Assembly (NCBI GenBank): GCA_025356665.1 | Contig: JANXRV010000019.1 | Location: 204,283-268,282 of the forward strand | Origin: CAITSH01 sp025356665 | GTDB taxonomy: Bacteria; Pseudomonadota; Gammaproteobacteria; Burkholderiales; SG8-39 | Direction: 5' to 3' | DNA length: 64,000 bases | In this document: positions 42,438-50,298 of the stretch, piece after piece | How the letters are laid out: each line of letters starts with the position of its first letter | Numbering within the stretch: the first letter of the stretch is position 1 | The notes under the pieces: model-generated | What the model saw: the letters and a program-made list of their open reading frames with translations, nothing else | What the model was told of the DNA's origin: nothing | Database searches by the model: none | Made by a program: the position numbers and the translations under genes

Positions 42438-43160
42438 TTAACCCGCCGCCAGTTGCGCCTTGAGCTGTGCCAGCGCCCTCGCCCGCCAAAGCGGCCAGGC
42501 ACGCTTGTAATCCTGCACCGGCACCGACGCCAGCACCTCTGCATCGTCGAGATAAGTGATTTTGCCACCCGGGCCGGCGATCATCATCGCCTGCGCCTGC
42601 ATCTTTGCACTCATCTCCAGGTACACGCTGCGGCCGACGGCGCGCGGCAGATTCTCGCCCACCACCACCGCACCATGCCCGCGCATCAGCGCTGCGGGTG
42701 CGCCACCGAGTGACTTGGCCAGCGCATGTCCGAGGTAAGGCGTTTTTACCAGCATATCCGAGCCCTTTTGCGCATCGCGGATCTCAAAATTCGGCAGGCC
42801 CTCGCCGACGAACGCCGCCATGTGAAAAAGCGGTCGCATCGGCACCTGCGTGATACTGAAGGGCACCACCGATGGCGAATGGTTGTGCACCACTGCATTG
42901 ATCTCGGGTCTGGCCTTGAACACCTCGCCATGAATGAAGCGTTCACGCACCGACTCCCTGCCGCGCGCGTCGATCGGATTGCTGTCGAGGTCATACTCCA
43001 TAAGATCTTCCTCGGTCACCAGCTCGGGCGCGAGCGAACGTGAAAGCCAGTAGCGACTCGGATCCGTCTCCGAACGGACACTGACATGCCCATAGCCGTC
43101 AATCACGCCATGTTCGGCCAGGATGCGATACGCGGCCACCAGATCTTCTTTGAAACTCAT
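42438..43160 (-). CDS. Class II aldolase/adducin family protein (metal site intact)
   Basis: A 240-residue protein with EHGVIDGYGHVSVRSETDP, AVVHNHSPSVVPFSI (the HxH zinc ligands), LMRGHGAVVVGENLPRAV and a glutamate-rich middle. These are complete metal-binding motifs of the class II aldolase/adducin fold, in contrast to the degenerate paralogue at 37.1–37.8 kb. Members act as aldolases, epimerases or decarboxylases on hydroxyacids. Neighbouring Bug genes suggest a carboxylic-acid substrate. Microrepeats fill the spacer to the next gene. Confidence 0.88.
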   Translation of the reverse strand: MSFKEDLVAAYRILAEHGVIDGYGHVSVRSETDPSRYWLSRSLAPELVTEEDLMEYDLDSNPIDARGRESVRERFIHGEVFKARPEINAVVHNHSPSVVPFSITQVPMRPLFHMAAFVGEGLPNFEIRDAQKGSDMLVKTPYLGHALAKSLGGAPAALMRGHGAVVVGENLPRAVGRSVYLEMSAKMQAQAMMIAGPGGKITYLDDAEVLASVPVQDYKRAWPLWRARALAQLKAQLAAG

Positions 43161-43213
43161 GCTGTCGTTCCTTTATAAACGTGCGTCGATAAATTAGACA
43201 ATCGATTGAACAT

Positions 43214-43277
43214 GGGACCCATACGGGACACATAGGGGACCCATAGATGGAACACATAAGCAAACATGGAACACATT
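43214..43277. repeat. GGRACMCATW microrepeats, 43.2 kb spacer
   Basis: Five 10-base copies (43214, 43225, 43236, 43249, 43268) spaced 11, 11, 13 and 19 bases lie between the Bug stop and the aldolase start. They are degenerate and follow no known repeat. No promoter is evident within them. Confidence 0.7.
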
Positions 43278-43305
43278 ACAAACACTGAATACATTCGATC
43301 ACGAC

Positions 43306-44301
43306 TCAATCGGCCTTGATGCCCGCCGCCTTGACCACCGCCGCCCAGCGCGGCAATTCACGCCTGACCAGGTCGGCAAGCCGCCCGGGCGGTCCACCTG
43401 CGGGGTTCAAACCCTGCCTGGCAAGTTGCTCGCGAATATCCGCGCGCCCGAGCAGCGTGTTCAATTCGGCGTTGAGCTTGCCGACGATCTCGGCCGGCGT
43501 ACCGGCCGGAGCGAACATGCCGTACCAGGTCTCGACAACAAGATCGGGAAAACCCGACTCCTTGAGCGTAGGCGCATTCGGAAAGGCAATGGAACGCTCA
43601 GCTCCCATAACCGCAAGCACGCGCAAGCGGCCGCTTTGCACATGCGGCACCGCCGTCTGGATCGCCACCACGCTCGCCTGAACATGACCCCCAACGAGGT
43701 CACTTATCGCGCCGGCCGCCCCTTTGTAAGGGACGTGCACGATATCGATATGCGCCTCCTGCTTGAACAACTCCATGGCGAGGTGCTGCAACCCGCCGTT
43801 GCCCGGGGACGCGTAATACAGTTTTCCCGGCTGGCTTTTTGCAAGCTCGATGAACTCACGAACCGATTTCGCCGGCAGGTCGGCAGGAACAAGCAGTGCC
43901 ATGCCGCTGGTGGCGAGAATCCCGACCGGCGCAAAACTCTTCACCGGATCGAATGCTAGCCTGGTGTTCAGCGCCGGATTGGTCCCGAAAGAGGTGGCGG
44001 CGCAAAGCAGCGTATAGCCGTCCGGATGCGCCTTGGACACCAGCTCCGCGCCAATGTTACCGGTGGCCCCGGCACGGTTATCGGTGATAACAGGAACCTT
44101 CCAGACATCAGACAGCCTGGGCCCCAGCGTGCGCACGAGAATGTCAGCCCCGGTGCCCGGCGTGTAAGGAACGACGATTTGCACCGCGCGCGCCGGGAAC
44201 CCGGTCTGCGCCGACAGCGGTGACCACAAGGCCGGCAGCACTGGCAGCAAGATCGCCGCGGCAGCGCCCAGCCATTGCAAAGTCGACTTCGAGCCGCCCA
44301 T
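43306..44301 (-). CDS. Bug-family (TctC) solute-binding protein
   Basis: A 331-residue periplasmic binding protein. MGGSKSTLQWLGAAAAILL starts a signal peptide ending near LSAQTG, followed by FPARAVQIVVPYTPGTGADILVRTLG, DNRAGATGNIGAELVSKAHPDGYTLL, HVPYKGAAGAISDLVGGHVQ and APAGTPAEIVGKLNAEL. The ligand loop reads PGTGAD, lacking one of the two usual Gly of PGG. The start is ATG 44301; a 77-codon in-frame extension upstream does not look coding for this family. Orphan Bug, next to an aldolase. Confidence 0.88.
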   Translation of the reverse strand: MGGSKSTLQWLGAAAAILLPVLPALWSPLSAQTGFPARAVQIVVPYTPGTGADILVRTLGPRLSDVWKVPVITDNRAGATGNIGAELVSKAHPDGYTLLCAATSFGTNPALNTRLAFDPVKSFAPVGILATSGMALLVPADLPAKSVREFIELAKSQPGKLYYASPGNGGLQHLAMELFKQEAHIDIVHVPYKGAAGAISDLVGGHVQASVVAIQTAVPHVQSGRLRVLAVMGAERSIAFPNAPTLKESGFPDLVVETWYGMFAPAGTPAEIVGKLNAELNTLLGRADIREQLARQGLNPAGGPPGRLADLVRRELPRWAAVVKAAGIKAD

Positions 44302-44524
44302 CCCTTCGCCTAGATCTCGACAGCTTCGAGCGCTGCGGGGACAAACAAGTCGCCCCCCCTGGCGAAGACACTGCAACAAACCCTGCCGGTATTGATGGCG
44401 AACGAATGCTTCCAGCACCTGCCGACTGAATTTCAGGCCATCCGCCAGCCTTACCGTAGCGTCGGCCAGCGCCCGGGGGCTTTGGAACAAGCCGCAGGCC
44501 ATCAGAAGTTGCTGTTTTGCCATC

Positions 44525-44598
44525 TTACTCACAGGTTCCCATATTACTCACGGGTTCAAAGCGTAGGCGTTATTTGATTCAAAAGGCAGGCGTTATTT
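44525..44598. repeat. Two pairs of direct repeats, 44.5 kb spacer
   Basis: TTACTCACAGGTTC (44525) recurs as TTACTCACGGGTTC (44544), and AGGCGTTATTT (44565) recurs at 44588. Periods are 19 and 23 bases. They sit in the ~480-base region between the divergent Bug and livK genes. Confidence 0.65.
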
Positions 44599-44678
44599 AA
44601 CCGCCGGCGGAATCGGCATCCAGGGGGCGATTCGTAGGCCATTTTATCGCTGCGACAAACAGGCTGGCGCCAACTGCG

Positions 44679-44708
44679 CGGCATTTATTTTTATGCCGGT
44701 AATATAAT
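44679..44708 (+). promoter_or_regulatory. livK promoter with operator-like palindrome
   Basis: TATAAT at 44703–44708 is a perfect -10. CGGCAT (44679–44684) and ATGCCG (44693–44698) form an inverted repeat, with an 8-base spacer, covering the expected -35 position. A regulator bound there would control livKHMGF. The consensus -35 itself is weak. Confidence 0.45.
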
Positions 44709-44781
44709 CTATTTTTGATAGACTTCGAACCAACCGGGCGGCAAAATGCCGACGGACCATCACACAGCAGGAGGAGAAGAC

Positions 44782-45975
44782 ATGAAATTCACCAAATCGG
44801 TTGTCGCCGGCCTTGCCGCCGCAACCCTGGGCTTGGCCCTGCCAGTCTCGGCCCAGACGGTCAAGATCGGCTTCATCAGCTCCTATAGCGGCGCCGCAGC
44901 CGCCCAGGGCGACCAGCTCGACAAGGGCGTCAAACTGTACATGAAGCTCAACGGCGACAAATTGCCGCCAGGCGTCAAGGTCGAGCTCATCACACGCGAT
45001 GACACCGGCCCCAACCCCGATGTGGCCAAGCGCATCGCACAAGAGTTGATTGTGCGCGACAAGGTGAACTTCCTCACCGGCATCGTCTGGACGCCGAACA
45101 TGGCAGCAATCGGCCCGCTCACCACCGAAGCCAAGGTGCCCTTCGTCAGCATGAATGCCGCCGGCGCCCGCATCATGAACAACGCGCCTTATATGACGCG
45201 CGTTTCGTTCACCCTGTGGCAATCAGCCTACCCGCTGGGCCAGTGGGCCGCCAAAAAGTACAAGAAAGCCTACACTGCAGTCACCGACTTCGCCCCGGGT
45301 CATGAGGCCGAGGAAGGCTTCATCAAAGGCTTCAAGGAAGGCGGCGGCGAAATCATCGGCAGCCTGCGCGTGCCGCTCGCTAACCCGGACTTCGTTCCGT
45401 TCATGCAGCGCATCAAGGACGCCAAGCCCGATGTCGTGTTCGGTTTCAACCCGGCTGGCAAAGCGGCAACGGCTATGATGAAAACCTACGCCGATCTTGA
45501 CCTGCCCAAAGCCGGCATCAAGTTCATCGGCACCGGCGACATCGTCACCGATGAAGAACTGCAAGCCATGGGTGACGTCGCACTTGGTGTCACCACGGTG
45601 CACCATTACTCTGCCTCTTCCGAGCGCCCCGCCAACAAGGCTTTCGTCGCCGCTTACCGGAAAGAGTTTGGCGAGAACCTGACGCCGGGCTTCATGGTGG
45701 TCGCAGCCTGGGATGCGATGGACGCCATTTTCTCCGCCATCCGCGAACAGGGCGGCAAAGTCACCCCGGAAAAATCAATGGAATTGCTGAAAAACTGGAA
45801 GAGCACCACCAGCCCGCGCGGCACCGTTGCCATCGATCCGGAAACACGCGACGTGATCAATCCCGAATACCTGCGTGAGGTGCGCCGGGTCGGCGGCAGG
45901 CTCGCCAACGTCGAGATTGAAACCATCAGCACCGGGATCAAAGATCCGATGAAAGAAGCAGACAAGAAAAAATAA
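44782..45975 (+). CDS. Branched-chain amino acid-type ABC binding protein (LivK-like)
   Basis: A 397-residue periplasmic binding protein. The signal peptide is MKFTKSVVAGLAAATLGLAL ending near VSAQ. The mature start VKIGFISSYSGAAAAQGDQL, RIAQELIVRDKVNFLTGIVW and TDFAPGHEAEEGFIKGF are typical of the type I periplasmic-binding family used for branched-chain amino acids, amides and aromatic acids. AGGAGGAG precedes the ATG at 44782. A strong terminator follows the gene; that is usual in liv operons, giving more binding protein than permease. The ligand may not be an amino acid, since the neighbours are catabolic. Confidence 0.92.
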   Translation: MKFTKSVVAGLAAATLGLALPVSAQTVKIGFISSYSGAAAAQGDQLDKGVKLYMKLNGDKLPPGVKVELITRDDTGPNPDVAKRIAQELIVRDKVNFLTGIVWTPNMAAIGPLTTEAKVPFVSMNAAGARIMNNAPYMTRVSFTLWQSAYPLGQWAAKKYKKAYTAVTDFAPGHEAEEGFIKGFKEGGGEIIGSLRVPLANPDFVPFMQRIKDAKPDVVFGFNPAGKAATAMMKTYADLDLPKAGIKFIGTGDIVTDEELQAMGDVALGVTTVHHYSASSERPANKAFVAAYRKEFGENLTPGFMVVAAWDAMDAIFSAIREQGGKVTPEKSMELLKNWKSTTSPRGTVAIDPETRDVINPEYLREVRRVGGRLANVEIETISTGIKDPMKEADKKK

Positions 45976-45981
45976 GCCTGC

Positions 45982-46026
45982 AAAAAAGCCCCCGCGCCGC
46001 TGCAAAGCGTCGCGGGGGCTTTTTTT
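45982..46026 (+). terminator. Intrinsic terminator after livK
   Basis: AGCCCCCGCG (45987–45996) and CGCGGGGGCT (46011–46020) form a perfect 10-bp stem, preceded by A6 and followed by T7. With the flanking A/T pairing the stem reaches 16 bp. It is the clearest terminator in the window and probably allows partial read-through into livH. Confidence 0.92.
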
Positions 46027-46083
46027 ACCCGAACCCTCAATCACCGCTTATCACCACTTAGCAGACACCCGTATCTAACACGC

Positions 46084-46956
46084 ATGGAAGCATTCCTCTC
46101 ATCGCTGGTCAGCGTCGCCTTTCACGGCGTGGCCTACGGCATGATTTTGTACGTGATCTCGGTCGGCCTGTCGGTGACGATGGGGCTGATGGGCTTCACC
46201 AACCTGGCCCACGGCGTGTTCGCCATGGCCGGCGGCTATATCCTCGTTTCATCGCTTGGGCACGCCCTTCCCTTTCCGCTTGCGCTCGCCCTGTCGTTCA
46301 TCATCGTCGCCGCCGCCAGCGTCGTGCTGGAACGACTGCTCTACTCGCGCCTGTATGGCGCCTCCGAACTGGAACAAGTGTTGTTCACTATCGGCCTGAT
46401 TTTCATGTCGGTCGCCATTGCACGCCTCATTTTCGGCACGCTGCAACAACCGGTCATCCTGCCTGAATATCTCAAAGGCCAGTTCTCCCTGTTCGGGCGC
46501 GATTTCCCCGCCTACCGGGTTTTCCTCATCCTGTTCAGCTCCGCCATGATCGCCGGACTGTGGTTCGGCGTTGAGCGCACCATCTGGGGCGCGATGGTGC
46601 GTGCGGCCGTGGACAACCGCCCGATGGCGCAGTCCATAGGCATCAACACCAAGCGCCTGTTCAGCATCACCTTCGCCGTCGGCAGCGGCCTCGCCGGCCT
46701 CGGCGGCGCGCTGGGCGCGGAAATCGTCGCCGTCCAACCCACGTATCCGTTTGAACAACTGGTCTACTTCCTCATCGTCGTTTCGGTCGGCGGCCTGGGC
46801 AGCCTGCGCGGCCCCTTCGTTGCCGCCCTGTTGATCGGCATCACCGATACCGCCTGCAAGTACTGGGTGCCGCAGTTCGGTGCGTTTTTCATCTACGTTG
46901 CCACCATCGGCCTGCTGCTGTGGCGGCCGGCCGGACTTTTCGGGAAACGAACATGA
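46084..46956 (+). CDS. livH: ABC permease LivH-like
   Basis: A 290-residue inner-membrane permease with about eight helices: GMILYVISVGLSVTMGLMGFTNLAHG near the start, and the coupling segment GAMVRAAVDNRPMAQSIGINTKRLF. GLGSLRGPFVAALLIGI is close to the C-terminus. These are LivH hallmarks. It is coupled to livM by a four-base overlap. No ribosome-binding site of note precedes it, consistent with limited expression past the terminator. Confidence 0.95.
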   Translation: MEAFLSSLVSVAFHGVAYGMILYVISVGLSVTMGLMGFTNLAHGVFAMAGGYILVSSLGHALPFPLALALSFIIVAAASVVLERLLYSRLYGASELEQVLFTIGLIFMSVAIARLIFGTLQQPVILPEYLKGQFSLFGRDFPAYRVFLILFSSAMIAGLWFGVERTIWGAMVRAAVDNRPMAQSIGINTKRLFSITFAVGSGLAGLGGALGAEIVAVQPTYPFEQLVYFLIVVSVGGLGSLRGPFVAALLIGITDTACKYWVPQFGAFFIYVATIGLLLWRPAGLFGKRT

Positions 46957-47930
46957 GCCGGGACGTCGGATACAACGCCGACCACGGCCTGCGCTGGACC
47001 GAATGCTTGCCATGGATCGCCGCTGTGGCGGTCTATTTCGTCCTTCCCGATTACCTGTCCCTTGGCGCGCGGGTGCTGACCTATATCCTGTTTGCGCTTT
47101 CGCTGGATTTGATCCTGGGCTATGCCGGCATCATCACGCTGGGGCACGCAGCATTCTTTGGTTTCGGCGCCTACGTGACCGGCATCATGGCGGCGAAAAT
47201 GGGCATCACCGACCCAATCATCCAATTGCTAGTCAGCGGCGTGGCCGCCGGCCTGCTCGGACTGATCACCGGCGCGGTGATCCTGCGCACACACGGCCTC
47301 ACGCAGTTGATGCTGACCCTCGCCATCGCCGCGCTGTGCCTGGAGATCGCCAACAAAGCCACCCTGCTCACCGGCGGCGCGGACGGTTTGTCGGGCGTGG
47401 TGATCGCGCCCATCCTCGGGCAGTTCAAATTCGACCTGTATGGCAAGACCGCTTACCTGTGGTGCCTCACGATGGTGTTCGGCGGCTGGTGGCTGATCCG
47501 CCGCCTCATCTACTCGCCCTTCGGCGTCGCGCTCACCGGCATACGTGAAAACAGCACGCGCATGCACGCCATAGGCGCGCCGGTCTACTGGCGCCTGGTT
47601 GTGGTCTACATCATCTCGGCGGCCATCGCCGGCGTCGCCGGCGCCCTGCTGACACAGACCAACCAGTTCGTCGGGCTTAACGTGCTTGGCTTTGAGCCAT
47701 CCGGGGAGCTGCTAGTCATGCTCATTCTGGGCGGGGTCGGCCGGCTCTATGGCGCCTTTGTCGGCCCGCTGGTGTTTCTGATCGCGCAGGATTACCTCGC
47801 CAAACAATTCCCCGAATACTGGTACTTCGGCATCGGTCTGATGTTGGTGATAGTCGTGCTGTTCGCCCGCGGCGGCATCCTTGGCATCATTGACAGGCTG
47901 GTTGACAGATTCAAGGCCAAAAAAGCATGA
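46953..47930 (+). CDS. livM: ABC permease LivM-like
   Basis: A 325-residue permease. LSLDLILGYAGIITLGHAAFFGFGAY is the LivM signature, with GVALTGIRENSTRMHAIGAPVYWR as the coupling helix and GGVGRLYGAFVGPLVF near the C-terminus. The start at 46953 overlaps the livH stop and livG overlaps its stop, all by four bases. Confidence 0.95.
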   Translation: MSRDVGYNADHGLRWTECLPWIAAVAVYFVLPDYLSLGARVLTYILFALSLDLILGYAGIITLGHAAFFGFGAYVTGIMAAKMGITDPIIQLLVSGVAAGLLGLITGAVILRTHGLTQLMLTLAIAALCLEIANKATLLTGGADGLSGVVIAPILGQFKFDLYGKTAYLWCLTMVFGGWWLIRRLIYSPFGVALTGIRENSTRMHAIGAPVYWRLVVVYIISAAIAGVAGALLTQTNQFVGLNVLGFEPSGELLVMLILGGVGRLYGAFVGPLVFLIAQDYLAKQFPEYWYFGIGLMLVIVVLFARGGILGIIDRLVDRFKAKKA

Positions 47931-48679
47931 GCGCCGTTCTCGAAACACGCCAGTTGTGCAAGAGCTTCGGCGCGCTGACGGTGGCCGAAAAAATCGACTT
48001 CCGCCTGGAAGCCGGTGCGCGCCATGCCCTCATCGGTCCGAACGGCGCCGGCAAGACCACCTTTGTAAATATGCTCACCGGGCGCCTGGCGCCCACCTCC
48101 GGACAAATCTTTCTTGCCGGCCAGGACGTCACCCGCCTGCCGCAATCGGGCCGCGTCAAGCAGGGCCTGGGACGCACCTTCCAGATCAACACTTTATTCC
48201 GCAACATGAGCGTCATAGATAACGTCGCCCTGGGCGTGGCCGAGCGCCACGGCGTGGCCGGCAGCATGTGGCGGCCAGCCGCCGCGCACCGCGCCGTGCG
48301 TGACGAGGCGCTCGCCCTGCTCGACACGCTGGGCATCGCTGACGATGCCGGCAAGCGTGTCATCGACCTGCCCTACGGCAAGCAGCGCCTGGTTGAGATC
48401 GCCATCGCGCTCGGACTGCAACCCAAGGTGCTGCTTCTGGACGAACCGGCTGCGGGCGTGCCCTCGATGGAGTCCGAGCGCATCCTGCAGGCACTCGACA
48501 CCATGCCCAAGGACATCGCAATCCTCATCATCGAACACGACATGGATCTGGTGTTCCGCTTCGCCAAACGCATCACCGTGCTGGTTCAGGGCGAGGTACT
48601 GTGCGAGGGCACGCCCGACGAGATCGCCGCAGACAAACGCGTGCACCAGGTCTACCTCGGGGAACAAAATGACGACTGA
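47927..48679 (+). CDS. livG: ABC ATPase LivG-like
   Basis: A 250-residue ATPase with Walker A GPNGAGKTTFVNML, Q-loop GLGRTFQINTLFRNM, a signature region DLPYGKQRLVEIAIAL (LPYGKQR in place of LSGGQ, as usual for LivG), Walker B LLLDEPAAGV and H-loop IEHDMDLVF. It overlaps livF by 11 bases. Normal length. Confidence 0.95.
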   Translation: MSAVLETRQLCKSFGALTVAEKIDFRLEAGARHALIGPNGAGKTTFVNMLTGRLAPTSGQIFLAGQDVTRLPQSGRVKQGLGRTFQINTLFRNMSVIDNVALGVAERHGVAGSMWRPAAAHRAVRDEALALLDTLGIADDAGKRVIDLPYGKQRLVEIAIALGLQPKVLLLDEPAAGVPSMESERILQALDTMPKDIAILIIEHDMDLVFRFAKRITVLVQGEVLCEGTPDEIAADKRVHQVYLGEQNDD

Positions 48680-49397
48680 CGCATCGGCCCCATCCGCCAC
48701 CCCCGCACTGAAACTCAGTGGCGTGCGCGCGGGCTACGGCGCGACCGTTGTTCTGGAGGACATCGGCTTCGAACTGCCTGAGCGCGGTTCGCTCGCGCTG
48801 CTCGGCCGCAACGGCGTGGGCAAAACCACCTTGCTGGCAACCATCATGGGCCACACCACCTTCCACGCCGGCGCCGTCGAATACCGTGGCACGGAAATGA
48901 GCCGCATGCCGGTGCATGAACGCTCGCGCCTGGGCATCGGTTACGTGCCGCAAACGCGCGACATCTTCCCATCGCTGACGATCGAGGAGAACCTCAGGGT
49001 CGCCGCGCGCCCCGGCCGCTGGCCGCTTGAGCGTGTCTACGAGCTCTTCCCCCGCCTTGCCGAGCGCCGCAGCCACCTGGGCAACCAGATTTCCGGCGGC
49101 GAACAGCAAATGCTGTCCATCGGCCGCGCACTGATGGGCGACCCGGCGCTGCTGCTGCTGGACGAACCAATGGAGGGCCTTGCCCCGATCATCGTTGAAA
49201 TGCTGATGGGGGCCTTGCAACGGCTGATCCGCGAAGAAGCCCTCACGGTGATCCTGGTGGAACAGTCGGCGAAACTCGCGCTGCAAGTCACGCAACAGGT
49301 ACTGGTGCTAAGCCGCGGCCGCATCATCCACAGCGGCGCCAGCGCCGAACTGCTGGCCGACCCGGACCATCTCGCCCAGCTCGTCGTCGCGCACTAG
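48669..49397 (+). CDS. livF: ABC ATPase LivF-like
   Basis: A 242-residue ATPase: Walker A GRNGVGKTTLLATI, Q-loop GYVPQTRDIFPSL, signature ISGGEQQMLSIGRAL, Walker B LLLLDEPMEGLAP and the H-loop position ILVEQS, where Gln-Ser replaces the His as is usual for LivF. It completes livKHMGF. ATG 48669 lies within the livG end. A ~900-base repeat-rich gap follows. Confidence 0.95.
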   Translation: MTTDASAPSATPALKLSGVRAGYGATVVLEDIGFELPERGSLALLGRNGVGKTTLLATIMGHTTFHAGAVEYRGTEMSRMPVHERSRLGIGYVPQTRDIFPSLTIEENLRVAARPGRWPLERVYELFPRLAERRSHLGNQISGGEQQMLSIGRALMGDPALLLLDEPMEGLAPIIVEMLMGALQRLIREEALTVILVEQSAKLALQVTQQVLVLSRGRIIHSGASAELLADPDHLAQLVVAH

Positions 49398-49450
49398 CTC
49401 AGCCCCTTGGTCCTTGGGACCGTTCCATTGCATTGAACATTGGCACGGTT

Positions 49451-49491
49451 GCACATCGCATCTTGCACATTACACACCGCACATCGCACAT
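49451..49491. repeat. GCACAT microrepeats
   Basis: Four GCACAT hexamers start at 49451, 49465, 49479 and 49486, so the first three have an exact 14-base period. They lie just before a palindrome copy. Confidence 0.6.
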
Positions 49492-49495
49492 AGTG

Positions 49496-49530
49496 CTGGA
49501 AACGCCCGTCTGGCGCGGGTTTTCAGGCAT
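49496..49530. repeat. Dispersed palindrome copy
   Basis: CTGGAAACGCCCG pairs imperfectly with CGGGTTTTCAG around the core TCTGGCGCGG. The same order of arm, core and arm occurs at 50005–50040, 50046–50083 and 55183–55229. Confidence 0.7.
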
Positions 49531-49560
49531 ATGCTAGGGAATGGCGCTTACTTAGCACGT

Positions 49561-49667
49561 TCCCCCTCCCCTTGCGGGAGGGACAGGGAGAGGGGGAATG
49601 CCGGCAGATTCGATCTTGCACGCATTCACCCTCTCCCCCGCCCTCCCCCGTCGAGGGGGAGGGAGTA
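49561..49667 (+). repeat. CCCTCTCC-type intergenic element, copy B
   Basis: This ~107-bp copy matches copy A (18934–19039) in order: a CCCTCCCC/GGGAGGG hairpin, a mid-spacer with GCATTCACCCTCTCCCC, and a CTCCCCC-GTCGA-GGGGGAG hairpin. The two are in the same orientation. Confidence 0.85.
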
Positions 49668-49892
49668 CCTTGGTCGCGGTTTTGCAAGATGTCATGATTT
49701 ATCAAAAGCGCTTCAGCATGCCGCTAAGTAAGTGCCATTCCCGACTGGCGCAGCTTTGCAGCCTATATTCCCTCCCGCGCCGAAACCGGCTTACCTAGGC
49801 GCGGGTTCCGTGGCGCGTTGATGGTTCATCGCGAGCCGCGCAACATCGTGACCTGACCTGGATTTGGAACCAGGCCCGCTTCGCCCCTGGCT

Positions 49893-49999
49893 GTCATTGC
49901 GAGCGCAGCGAAGCAATCTCGTCGTCCATATGACGCCAACCAAGCGAAGCCAAACGCAATGCAGCGAGATTGCTTCGTCGCTGCGCGCCTCGCAATGAC
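49893..49999. repeat. GTCATTGCGAGC element, copy 3
   Basis: The left arm 49893–49921 is identical to that of copies 2 and 4. The right arm 49965–49999 carries two 3-base insertions. The loop is 43 bases long and contains CAAGCGAAGC. Confidence 0.85.
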
Positions 50000-50004
50000 A
50001 TAGT

Positions 50005-50083
50005 GCTGGAAACATCCGCCTGGCGCGGCTTTGCAGCCTATTTTCGACTGGAAATGCCCTACTGGCGCCGGTTTTCAGCCTGC
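50005..50083. repeat. Two adjacent dispersed palindrome copies
   Basis: CTGGAAACATCCGCCTGGCG followed by CGGCTTTGCAGCC (50005–50040) and CTGGAAATGCCCTACTGGCG followed by CCGGTTTTCAGCC (50046–50083) lie almost end to end. The cores differ at a few bases, but both keep CTGGCG. Confidence 0.65.
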
Positions 50084-50298
50084 TCATCGGCCACTGCGGG
50101 GCCTTCCGCACGCTTTGCCGCTCACGCCTGCCGGCCCGCCGCGGCAAGTCCGGTCGGCAAGCACAGGCAGATCGCGGTTGATTGCATGATCAAGCTTGAG
50201 CAACCCTCTCCAGCCTCATAAACTGCTCCCCCACAAGATCCGGCGCCGCTTACGGCGTCCGGCACAGAAAAGACCACCCCAAAAGGAGAGCCACTCGC

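Larger units (their letters stand above)
49398..50298. other. Gene-free, repeat-rich spacer
   Basis: About 900 bases between livF and hyuA hold no gene I can support. The stretch contains GCACAT microrepeats (49451–49491), four dispersed palindrome copies or remnants, one CCCTCTCC element and one GTCATTGCGAGC element. A CGCCG…CGGCG hairpin lies at about 50243–50257. AAGGAG precedes the hyuA start. All three repeat families meeting in one spacer suggests it tolerates insertion. Confidence 0.8.

Noticed and set aside
43214..43277. CRISPR-like array
   Set aside because: Units are 10 bases, degenerate, with 1–9-base spacing; no 25–40-base repeats, no unique spacers and no cas genes.
44302..44532. 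77-codon in-frame extension of the 43.3-kb Bug gene
   Set aside because: It would place charged, Cys-rich residues in front of the signal peptide; the ATG at 44301 gives a normal signal peptide. A separate small gene was considered but has no family match.
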